From assembly GCA_000980705.1 (NCBI GenBank), contig LBCK01000001.1, positions 930,001 through 994,000 of the forward strand: 64,000 nucleotides of DNA, read 5' to 3'. Source of the stretch: Ruminococcus sp. UNK.MGS-30. GTDB lineage: Bacteria > Bacillota > Clostridia > Oscillospirales > Ruminococcaceae. The position numbers and the translations under genes are program-made. The notes beneath the pieces were generated by a model. It saw only the letters and a program-made list of their open reading frames with translations, ran no database searches and was not told the DNA's origin. Positions 56,393-64,000 of this stretch are shown piece by piece (the stretch's first letter is position 1; each line of letters starts with the position of its first letter).

Positions 56393-56434
56393 TATCATGA
56401 AAATTGATTTCCGTGAGATGCGCCTGCACAGCGG

Positions 56435-56463
56435 TTGACTTTTCTATTTTGCCGTGGTATAAT
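56435..56463 (+). promoter_or_regulatory. Promoter of the SDR gene
   Basis: TTGACT at 56435, a 17-bp spacer, TATAAT at 56458 with an extended TGG. The expected start site (about 56470) coincides with the left arm of the next element. Confidence 0.85.
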
Positions 56464-56468
56464 TCAAA

Positions 56469-56640
56469 GGCAACACCGCACAAAGCCCGCCTGACGGCTT
56501 TGCACGCAATCTGCTTGCTGATTTTTCGTCATATTGCCCAGAAATTCCTTGCCATACGACAGTATGCCTGCGAAATTTCTATGCAATCTGCCGAAAAATC
56601 CGGCTTCGCATCTTACGCACAAGCTTTGTGCGGTGTTGCC
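56469..56640 (+). repeat. 172-bp element with perfect 18-bp inverted ends forming the SDR leader
   Basis: GGCAACACCGCACAAAGC (56469) is the exact reverse complement of 56623-56640. Inner segments also pair (GCAGAAATTCC-like stretches; GATTTTTC near 56520 with GAAAAATC near 56593), so the transcript would fold as one long imperfect hairpin. A degraded copy of the end (GGCAATACCGCACACAGG) is at 55817. Either a MITE inserted next to a promoter or a structured leader RNA. There is no T-run, so transcription should continue into the SDR gene. Confidence 0.7.
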
Positions 56641-56674
56641 CAAGCAGGATTTGTATTTACAGGAGGTGCTGCAT

Positions 56675-57397
56675 ATGCTGAAAACAGCGTTGGTGACCGG
56701 TGCATCCCGTGGCATCGGTGCGGCGGTGGCACGGGGACTGGCGGAGGACGGCTATCGTGTTGCCGGAGTCTACTGCCGCAGCCAGGAGGAAATGGCGTCG
56801 CTGGCGGCGTCCTGCGGTGTGATCCCCATTGCCGCAGATTTGGCGCAGACAGAGATGCTGCCCCGGCTGGCAGAGACAGTCCTGGAACAGCTGGGACAGG
56901 TGGACGTTCTGGTAAACAATGCCGCCTGTTCCTACATCAACCTGTTTCAGTGTATGCCGCCGGAACAGGTGCGGCGGCTCTATGCGGTAAATCTCACTGC
57001 CGTGGTGGAACTGAGCCGGCTGCTGCTGCCGTCCATGATTTCCCGGCACACCGGGTGCATTGTGAATATTTCGTCCATGTGGGGCGAGACCGGCGCATCC
57101 TGTGAGGTGGACTATTCCGTCACAAAGGGCGCTGTGCTGGCGTTTACCCGTGCGCTGGCGAAGGAAGTGGGGCCGTCCGGCATCCGGGTGAATGCGGTCT
57201 CGCCGGGGACGATCGCCACGGATATGGTCGCCCATCTGCCCCAGGAGACCCTGGACGAACTGGCAGAGGAAACACCTCTGGGACGGCTGGGAAAACCGGA
57301 GGATGTGGCGGATGCGGTACGCTTTCTGGTGTCCGACCGGGCGGCGTATATCACCGGACAGGATATCCCGGTGAACGGCGGTTTCTGGTGCGGTTGA
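56675..57397 (+). CDS. Short-chain dehydrogenase/reductase, FabG- or YmfI-like
   Basis: A 240-residue NAD(P)H-dependent oxidoreductase. TGASRGIGAAVA is the cofactor loop, LVNNAA the structural motif, NISSMWG the catalytic Ser, and YSVTKGAV the Tyr and Lys. It ends DIPVNGGFWCG. The general fold matches FabG (3-oxoacyl-ACP reductase). The SSMWGETGASCEV segment recalls YmfI-like EF-P 5-aminopentanone reductases, so that role is possible. ATG 56675 is 8 nt after AGGAGG. It is preceded by the 172-bp structured leader. Confidence 0.88.
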   Translation: MLKTALVTGASRGIGAAVARGLAEDGYRVAGVYCRSQEEMASLAASCGVIPIAADLAQTEMLPRLAETVLEQLGQVDVLVNNAACSYINLFQCMPPEQVRRLYAVNLTAVVELSRLLLPSMISRHTGCIVNISSMWGETGASCEVDYSVTKGAVLAFTRALAKEVGPSGIRVNAVSPGTIATDMVAHLPQETLDELAEETPLGRLGKPEDVADAVRFLVSDRAAYITGQDIPVNGGFWCG

Positions 57398-57541
57398 CAG
57401 GCGGCAGAGAAAGTGTCGATTTGCACCCAAATACGGGAAATTTGTCCTCTGCAACTTGCACAAAACCGTGTTTTGCCGCTGACTTTTTTCGATGGAATGT
57501 ACAAATTCCGTGAAAATTAGGTGAGTTTTTGATGAGAGCGC

Positions 57542-57570
57542 TTGCAGAAACCGCAAATTTATGTTATAGT
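57542..57570 (+). promoter_or_regulatory. Promoter of the LtaS-like gene
   Basis: TTGCAG at 57542, a 17-bp spacer, TATAGT at 57565. Confidence 0.7.
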
Positions 57571-57642
57571 AATGTAATGTCGAGGCAGGGGAAACCACTG
57601 CCTTTTCGCAATTCGTTTCGAAACAAAGGTGATAATTGAGAC

Positions 57643-59529
57643 ATGAAAGAACATATGACATGGCATAACTGCTTTTCTTCCGTTCGGGCGTGGTTCTGCT
57701 CTGTGCATGAGAAACGTTCGTATAATACGCTGCGCTATCCTATGACCAACCGGCTGCTGCTGATCCTGTATCCGATCTTCATTGTGTGCATGGCGGAGCT
57801 GAACCAGGACAAATACCCCAGCAAGCTGGTATTGTTCATCACCGATCATCCCACCATCATGCTGTTTAACGTGCTGATTGCCGGGCTGATCTTTGTGGGA
57901 GCGCTACTGCTGTTCCGCTCCGGGTGGTTCTCCATGCTGCTGGAGAGCATCCTGTACATGGCGCTGAGTATCACGGAGCTATTCAAGTATAACACCAACG
58001 GCAACCATCTGATTATGACGGACATGAAGCTGTTCCGCAGCGTAAAGAGTCTGACCTCGTTCGCCTACATCAAGATCACGCCCAGGTTGGTCTTGTACAT
58101 CAGCATCTGCGCCGCCTTTATCCTGCTGGCGTTCTGGTTCAATCCACGGCTGAAAATGCGTATCAAGCTGCGCAAGCGCCTGGCGCCGGGGCTGGCTTGT
58201 CTGATCGCCTGTGTTATGGTGGTGACTGTTCCGGCAGTTTCCCAGCCGGTCTATGCGCTGTTCGGTCTGGACACCAAAGAGGCGGACAATACCTTTATCT
58301 TAAATGAAAAGTTCGACAACAACGGCTTTCTGGCGTTCTTTATGCAGACCGGTTCTGAGAATCTGTCCAACCAGCTGGAAGAGCCGGACGACTATAAACA
58401 GGACAGCGACGATACCGTCAAGCAGTATCTGTCAAAGGAAGTGCCGGATCTGGACTTCGATAACGGCGTAAAGCCCAATGTGGTAGAGATCATGTCGGAA
58501 TCCTTTGCGGATTTCCGTGCATTTTCCGATAAGCTGGCAGAGCTGGGCTACACCGACCTGGACTCCTACTATTCCGGACTGGACAGAGCCGCTTCTATGG
58601 GAACAGAGGGTACACTGATCGTGCCGACCTATGCCAGCTATACCGTCCGGACAGAATTTGAGCTGCTGTTCGGTCTGCCGGTAAAGTCGCTGAATGACCC
58701 CAATATGCCGCAGCGTATGCTGCTCACCCGGCAGCAGCCCACTGTGCCGTCTTACTATAAGAGCTGGGGTTATTCCACGGCGTATGTCCATCCGTTCCAG
58801 AGCAGCTTTTACAGCCGTAAGCGGATCTATGGACAGTTCAATTTTGACACCATGATCTTCGAGGATGACTTCACCGTTCCGACCACCACCTACGGCGAGT
58901 ACATCGACGACAACGTAGTTTACAACCAGATCGAATCGCTGATCGCCTCTACCAATGAGCCGCTGTATGTTCATGCAACAACCATGCAGAACCACCAGCC
59001 CTATACAGACGGGGACAGCGATGACGAATTTGTCAACTATCTGAGCCGGCTGCAGCATTCCGCAGACGGACTGGCAGACTTCTTGGAACGGCTTTCTCAG
59101 ATCGACGAGCCGACCATCGTGCTGTTTGTCGGTGACCATTTCCCGTCCCTGCGTGGAGACGACGGCATCTACAGCCAGCTGAACATCACCAGTGAAAACT
59201 GCAGCACGCTGTATGAGCAGCGCTACATTTTGTGGAACAACTACGGTCTGGATACCAGCTCGCTCCCCACGGAGGCGGTTTCTGCCTTCTATGCACCGTA
59301 TCTGGTCATGGATCTGATCGATGCGCCGAGAGACAGCTTTACCCAGTCCATGATGAACGAGATGGAGGTCGAGCCGGTATATTCCACTAACTATATGCCC
59401 ATGCAGGAGGCGGACAAAAAGCTGGACACTCTGACATATGACCGAATCCTGGGTGACATCATTTCCCCCAGCGCACTGGATGTGCTGCCGGATCCCACAG
59501 AAGATACCACAGAAACCACAACGGACTAA
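57643..59529 (+). CDS. LtaS-like membrane sulfatase-fold glycerophosphotransferase
   Basis: A 628-residue protein with about five N-terminal membrane helices (residues 35-215) and an outside alkaline-phosphatase/sulfatase-fold domain (about 275-560). VVEIMSESF holds metal-binding Glu282, ASYTVRTEFELL the nucleophile Thr334, and LFVGDHFPSL Asp498-His499. This is the lipoteichoic acid synthase family, which transfers glycerol phosphate from phosphatidylglycerol outside the membrane. Whether it makes polymer or a primer is not readable. The C-terminus is an acidic Thr-rich tail. The thioesterase gene follows by 29 bp. Confidence 0.9.
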   Translation: MKEHMTWHNCFSSVRAWFCSVHEKRSYNTLRYPMTNRLLLILYPIFIVCMAELNQDKYPSKLVLFITDHPTIMLFNVLIAGLIFVGALLLFRSGWFSMLLESILYMALSITELFKYNTNGNHLIMTDMKLFRSVKSLTSFAYIKITPRLVLYISICAAFILLAFWFNPRLKMRIKLRKRLAPGLACLIACVMVVTVPAVSQPVYALFGLDTKEADNTFILNEKFDNNGFLAFFMQTGSENLSNQLEEPDDYKQDSDDTVKQYLSKEVPDLDFDNGVKPNVVEIMSESFADFRAFSDKLAELGYTDLDSYYSGLDRAASMGTEGTLIVPTYASYTVRTEFELLFGLPVKSLNDPNMPQRMLLTRQQPTVPSYYKSWGYSTAYVHPFQSSFYSRKRIYGQFNFDTMIFEDDFTVPTTTYGEYIDDNVVYNQIESLIASTNEPLYVHATTMQNHQPYTDGDSDDEFVNYLSRLQHSADGLADFLERLSQIDEPTIVLFVGDHFPSLRGDDGIYSQLNITSENCSTLYEQRYILWNNYGLDTSSLPTEAVSAFYAPYLVMDLIDAPRDSFTQSMMNEMEVEPVYSTNYMPMQEADKKLDTLTYDRILGDIISPSALDVLPDPTEDTTETTTD

Positions 59530-59558
59530 GTTCCTGTAAAAGGAAGAGGAGAATTGTT

Positions 59559-59951
59559 ATGGAACCGATCACAATTGGAAGTAAAGGCACTGCCAGCGTC
59601 AAGGTCGATGAGACCAATCTGGCTTTGACCGTGGGCAGCGGTTCGCTGCCGGTGTTTGCCACACCGATGATGGCAGCGCTCATGGAAGAGGCTGCCTGCA
59701 ATGCCATTGCACCGTTTCTCAGTGAGGGCGAGACCACAGTCGGCACAAAGCTGGACATCAGCCACGATGCAGCAACGCCGGAGGGTCTGACTGTTACTGC
59801 AACCGCAGAGATCACCGGCGTCAGCGGCAGAGAGATCTCATACCACGTGACCGCAGAGGACGGCGTGGGCGTGATCGGCTCCGGCACGCACAAGCGCTTT
59901 CTGGTGGACGCAGACCGTTTCTTGAACAAGGCACAGAAACGGGGACAGTAA
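59559..59951 (+). CDS. Hotdog-fold thioesterase, FlK-like
   Basis: A 130-residue cytosolic protein of the fluoroacetyl-CoA thioesterase (FlK)-like group. FATPMMAALMEEAA carries the Thr and Glu and TKLDISHDAATP the His that correspond to the FlK catalytic triad. The natural substrate in gut bacteria is unknown; clearing of misacylated CoA is a usual proposal. It starts behind GGAAGAGGAG and probably shares the LtaS-like gene's transcript, ending at 59975-60016. Confidence 0.85.
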   Translation: MEPITIGSKGTASVKVDETNLALTVGSGSLPVFATPMMAALMEEAACNAIAPFLSEGETTVGTKLDISHDAATPEGLTVTATAEITGVSGREISYHVTAEDGVGVIGSGTHKRFLVDADRFLNKAQKRGQ

Positions 59952-59974
59952 GTACCATTATCAAGCAATAAAAC

Positions 59975-60016
59975 AAACACCGCCCGGAATGCGAACATCC
60001 ATTCCGGGCGGTGTTT
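59975..60016 (+). terminator. Terminator of the LtaS-thioesterase unit
   Basis: A perfect 16-bp stem (AAACACCGCCCGGAAT with ATTCCGGGCGGTGTTT) with a 10-nt loop. Confidence 0.88.
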
Positions 60017-60033
60017 CTATCTGCATACAACAA

Positions 60034-60069
60034 AAAGCGGAACACAGGCAAACGCCCATGTTCCGCTTT
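60034..60069 (-). terminator. Terminator of groES-groEL
   Basis: AAAGCGGAACA pairs with TGTTCCGCTTT around a 14-nt loop, followed by TTTTTG on the minus strand. Confidence 0.82.
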
Positions 60070-60110
60070 GTTATTTGTTGTGTTATGCCTGGCTTGCTTG
60101 ATTCAGCGGA

Positions 60111-61745
<1,635 letters not shown>

Positions 61746-61788
61746 TCAAAACTCCTTTTCGAAAATGTACTTTTGATTGGATTCGGTT

Positions 61789-62082
61789 TTATTCGGTAAT
61801 GCCGAGGATCTCGCTCTCATATACCAGTGTCAGCTCTTCGCCGTCCAGCTTGATGGTCTGACCAGCGCTGTGGCTGATGAGAACGGTGTCGCCCACCTTG
61901 ACTTCCATCGGGATACGAGCGCCCTTGGGAGAAAACTTGCCTTCGCCGCAGGCAACGACCTTGCCCTTTGCGGGAACGCCTGCCGGATTCTTGGTTGCCA
62001 GTACCAGACCGCCTGCGGTCTTTTCTTCCTGTTCTTTTTCTACTTTAATCAGTACTCTGTCTGCCAACGGTTTCATTGTCAT
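61789..62082 (-). CDS. groES: Co-chaperonin GroES (Hsp10)
   Basis: A 97-residue heptameric lid of GroEL. PLADRVLIKVEKEQEEKTAG is the N-terminal hallmark with the mobile loop (TAGGLVLA). The start 62082 (MTMKPLADR) is 8 nt after AGGAGG; an ATG two codons later is also possible. Confidence 0.97.
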   Translation of the reverse strand: MTMKPLADRVLIKVEKEQEEKTAGGLVLATKNPAGVPAKGKVVACGEGKFSPKGARIPMEVKVGDTVLISHSAGQTIKLDGEELTLVYESEILGITE

Positions 62083-62130
62083 GATCCATTCCTCCTGTAA
62101 CTTCACGTTATCACTTGTTTTCGAAATGTG

Positions 62131-62157
62131 TTAGCACTCAATATCTCTGAGTGCTAA
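62131..62157 (-). promoter_or_regulatory. CIRCE operator of groES-groEL
   Basis: TTAGCACTC, nine bases, GAGTGCTAA: a perfect consensus match. It puts the groESL operon under HrcA together with the operon at 31.7 kb. Confidence 0.97.
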
Positions 62158-62162
62158 TATCT

Positions 62163-62190
62163 ATTTTACCAAGTTTTCAGAAAAAATCAA
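62163..62190 (-). promoter_or_regulatory. Promoter of groES-groEL
   Basis: On the minus strand: TTGATT (62190-62185), a 16-bp spacer, TAAAAT (62168-62163), with CIRCE directly downstream. Confidence 0.75.
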
Positions 62191-62636
62191 GGGCTTTTGT
62201 GCGATTTTCTGCAAATTCAGATAATTCCACAAAAATGAAACTGCAAAAGATACGGAATATAGGCATATCCACAAAATAGATGATAGCAAATCTTGAAAAA
62301 TCCCTCGAAAATCTGTTTCGGCGAAAAAATCAACTAACAAATACACGCTGTGAAATTATAATCTTCACATTTTACGTTTTAGAAATAATTTAGAAATATA
62401 ATATACACCTATCAATCACAGTGCTATAGTATAATGATACTTGCAAGGATAAATGACGGCGTTCGACAGCAAAAGCTGCGGCGCTGTCCGGGAATCGGTT
62501 CTGTGTTTGTTCATAGATATCTTATTTTAATAGGAGATATGTCCGGATGCAGACCGACTCTGGGAAGAAATCAGAAAACCCTGATGGCAGTCACCGGAGC
62601 GGTGCTGCCCGATTATTGAGGAAGGCGTGAAAAGTT
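62191..62636. other. AT-rich intergenic region before the two-component genes
   Basis: About 445 bp without a convincing gene; a 61-codon frame at 62434-62619 has no ribosome site and unlikely composition. It holds the paired TTTAGAAAT motif (62378-62397), and TATAGT (62425) or TATAAT (62430) as possible -10 boxes without a clear -35 box. Confidence 0.55.
62378..62397 (+). promoter_or_regulatory. Direct repeat TTTAGAAAT, 11-bp period (candidate OmpR-type box)
   Basis: TTTAGAAAT at 62378 and 62389 in the same orientation, one helical turn apart, about 30-45 bp before the likely -10 box. OmpR/PhoB-family regulators bind such paired direct repeats, so autoregulation by the next gene is plausible. 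Confidence 0.45.
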
Positions 62637-63335
62637 ATGGCATTGGAAAAAGTTCTTGTTGTTGACGATGACCCGAATATTTGTGACGTACTGCGGATGT
62701 ACCTGGAAAACGAAGGCTACAGCGTAATTCTGTCTTATGACGGCGAAGAGGCTCTGGTGAAGTTCAACGCACTGAAGCCGGACATCATCCTGCTGGATGT
62801 TATGCTGCCCACACTGGACGGCTGGCAGGTTTGCCGTGAGGTTCGTAAGAAGTCCAGCGTGCCGATCATCATGATCACCGCAAAGGGCGATACTTTTGAT
62901 AAGGTGCTGGGTTTGGAACTGGGCGCAGACGACTATATTGTAAAGCCGTTCGACACCAAGGAAGTCATCGCACGTATCAAGGCAATCGCAAGACGTGTGG
63001 GCAATTCTCCGGAAGAGTCCGAGGTCAAGGAAGTACGCTATGACAAGCTGTCTGTCAACATGACTCGTTATGAGCTGCGTGTAGACGGCAAGGTTGTAGA
63101 CACACCGCCGAAAGAACTGGAACTGCTGTTCTATCTGGCATCCAACCCGAACCGTGTTTACACCCGTGACCAGCTGCTGGATGAGGTATGGGGCTTTGAG
63201 TACTACGGTGACTCCCGTACCATTGACGTACACATCAAGCGTCTGCGTGAAAAGCTGGAAGGCGTTTCGGACAAGTGGTCTCTGAAGACTGTCTGGGGCG
63301 TAGGCTATAAGTTCGAGTCTGAAGAAGACGAATAA
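62637..63335 (+). CDS. OmpR/PhoB-family response regulator
   Basis: A 232-residue cytosolic transcription factor. The receiver domain (1-120) has the acidic pocket VVDDDPN, phospho-acceptor Asp54 in ILLDVMLP, Thr81 in MITAKG and Lys in YIVKPFD. The C-terminal winged helix (about 132-228) has LELLFYLASNPNRVYTRDQL and SRTIDVHIKRLREKLE. The layout resembles WalR/VanR-type regulators. It precedes the sensor kinase gene by 5 bp. Confidence 0.95.
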   Translation: MALEKVLVVDDDPNICDVLRMYLENEGYSVILSYDGEEALVKFNALKPDIILLDVMLPTLDGWQVCREVRKKSSVPIIMITAKGDTFDKVLGLELGADDYIVKPFDTKEVIARIKAIARRVGNSPEESEVKEVRYDKLSVNMTRYELRVDGKVVDTPPKELELLFYLASNPNRVYTRDQLLDEVWGFEYYGDSRTIDVHIKRLREKLEGVSDKWSLKTVWGVGYKFESEEDE

Positions 63336-63340
63336 ATCCC

Positions 63341-64000
63341 GTGGAAAAACCAGAACAAAGCCGGAAAGGCAAGCATTGCTGGCGGCGCATCTGGCGGAAG
63401 TTCTTCATCTGGATGCTGCTGGTCACATTTCTGCTGATCGTGACAGTGCTGTCGCTTTCGGGCTATGCGATCTCAAAATATAAGCAGGATTACTATGGCA
63501 GCTGCCTCCGTTCCTGCGATATTATGGCGGAAGAGTTCACGGAATACAGCAGACAGAATCCGAGAGAGGATCTGCTCCGGGACTATATCCCGAAAAATAT
63601 GGATAAGATCGCCCAGCAGACAGATGCTTTTCTCTATCTGTTCAATCAGGACGGGGACTGCATCTATGCCAGCGAAAACAGCGGCATTTCTGCGGATGAA
63701 CTGAAACTCAGCACAGAAATGCGCAGCGGTTTGCAAAAAGACGGCGAGTATATGACCGACAGCAATGTCGGAAAGATCGACCACAGCGCAGCAGAACCCA
63801 TGCTCACCCGTGGCAGAACGTTTTATCTGGTGCGGAACGGTGAGGAAGTTCCTTATTATATGTTTGCCTCGTCCTACACACGGCAGCTCAATGTGTATGT
63901 TACACACATGATGCTGCTGGTGGTCATCCTGTTTTTCGTGATGCTGCTGCTGTCCGGGCTTCTGACCTTTTACGGCAGCTGGAACAGCAACCGCCGGCTG
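63341..64000 (+). CDS. Sensor histidine kinase, 3' part missing
   Basis: A frame of 220 codons open to the right edge, starting GTG five bases after the regulator's stop. A basic start (MEKPEQSRKGKHCWRRIWRK) leads into membrane helix 1 (about 21-43), an outside sensor region (about 45-188) and membrane helix 2 (about 190-212), then cytosol. The HAMP, dimerisation and ATPase domains lie beyond the window. The position right after an OmpR-type regulator identifies it as the partner kinase. The start lacks a strong ribosome site, so coupling to the upstream gene is likely. Confidence 0.85.
   Translation, partial: MEKPEQSRKGKHCWRRIWRKFFIWMLLVTFLLIVTVLSLSGYAISKYKQDYYGSCLRSCDIMAEEFTEYSRQNPREDLLRDYIPKNMDKIAQQTDAFLYLFNQDGDCIYASENSGISADELKLSTEMRSGLQKDGEYMTDSNVGKIDHSAAEPMLTRGRTFYLVRNGEEVPYYMFASSYTRQLNVYVTHMMLLVVILFFVMLLLSGLLTFYGSWNSNRRL

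Noticed and set aside
56469..56640. 6S RNA gene
   Set aside because: The size and the paired ends fit loosely, but there is no terminator at the 3' end and a degraded end copy is nearby, which favours a repeat element or leader.
56404..57105. 233-codon frame starting upstream of the SDR gene
   Set aside because: It runs through the promoter and the inverted-repeat element, then out of frame through the SDR gene.
62434..62619. 61-codon frame upstream of the response regulator
   Set aside because: It starts inside the likely -10 region and has no ribosome site or known domain.

Overview
The window looks like a chromosomal segment of a fibre-degrading, cellulosome-making Firmicute of the Ruminococcus type (R. 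champanellensis or R. flavefaciens kind). The grounds are type I dockerins on a GH5 endoglucanase and on a papain-like protease, long Thr-rich linkers, a GH74 xyloglucanase lipoprotein, HrcA/CIRCE control of both chaperone operons, a LtaS-type enzyme, AGGAGG-type ribosome sites and TTGACA/TATAAT promoters. The species is inference.

Layout. 1-7.9 kb: the 3' end of a giant secreted adhesin (DUF11-like and SpaA-like modules, Thr/Ser stalk, TPKTGE sorting signal). 8-11 kb: purB, a GNAT acetyltransferase and an AT-rich lipoprotein gene. 11.4-16.5 kb: one operon for a GH74 xyloglucanase, a GH25 lysozyme, mannose-6-phosphate isomerase and a ROK glucokinase. 16.6-19.5 kb: a dockerin-bearing GH5 endoglucanase. 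19.8-26.7 kb: the F1Fo ATP synthase operon atpB-E-E-F-H-A-G-D-C, with two c-subunit genes that encode the same protein. 26.7-31.6 kb (minus strand): a coupled DUF2752/TM2 pair, a cluster of intergenic repeats, glyS, a lipoprotein, DUF1284 and bioY.

31.6-37.5 kb: the heat-shock operon hrcA-grpE-lipoprotein-dnaK-dnaJ under CIRCE. Its extra lipoprotein is related to the one beside glyS. 37.5-42.2 kb (minus strand): an acidic lipoprotein, a non-coding stretch rich in DnaA-box-like 9-mers, rsmI, a HAD phosphatase, a GH13 enzyme fused to DUF1653, and an HD hydrolase. 42.4-46.5 kb: an ECF sigma factor with a DUF4179 anti-sigma-like partner, divergent from a dockerin-bearing C1A protease. 46.6-53.9 kb (minus strand): a tiny Gln/Asn-rich Cys-tailed peptide, feoB, a MATE transporter, a tRNA methyltransferase, a C39-like peptidase and tmcAL. 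54-60 kb: ackA, cdd, DUF896, two repeat elements, an SDR reductase, a LtaS-like enzyme and a thioesterase. 60-64 kb: groES-groEL under a second CIRCE, then an OmpR-type response regulator and the first 220 codons of its sensor kinase.

Genes up to 37.5 kb are mostly on the plus strand and those at 37.5-54 kb mostly on the minus strand, so transcription converges near 38 kb. The most unusual points are the heat-shock-operon lipoprotein and its paralogue, the duplicated atpE, the dockerin protease beside an ECF sigma locus, the GH13-DUF1653 fusion, the DnaA-box-like cluster, the structured leader of the SDR gene, and the Cys-tailed peptide behind feoB. I saw no tRNA, rRNA, CRISPR array, transposase or phage gene.
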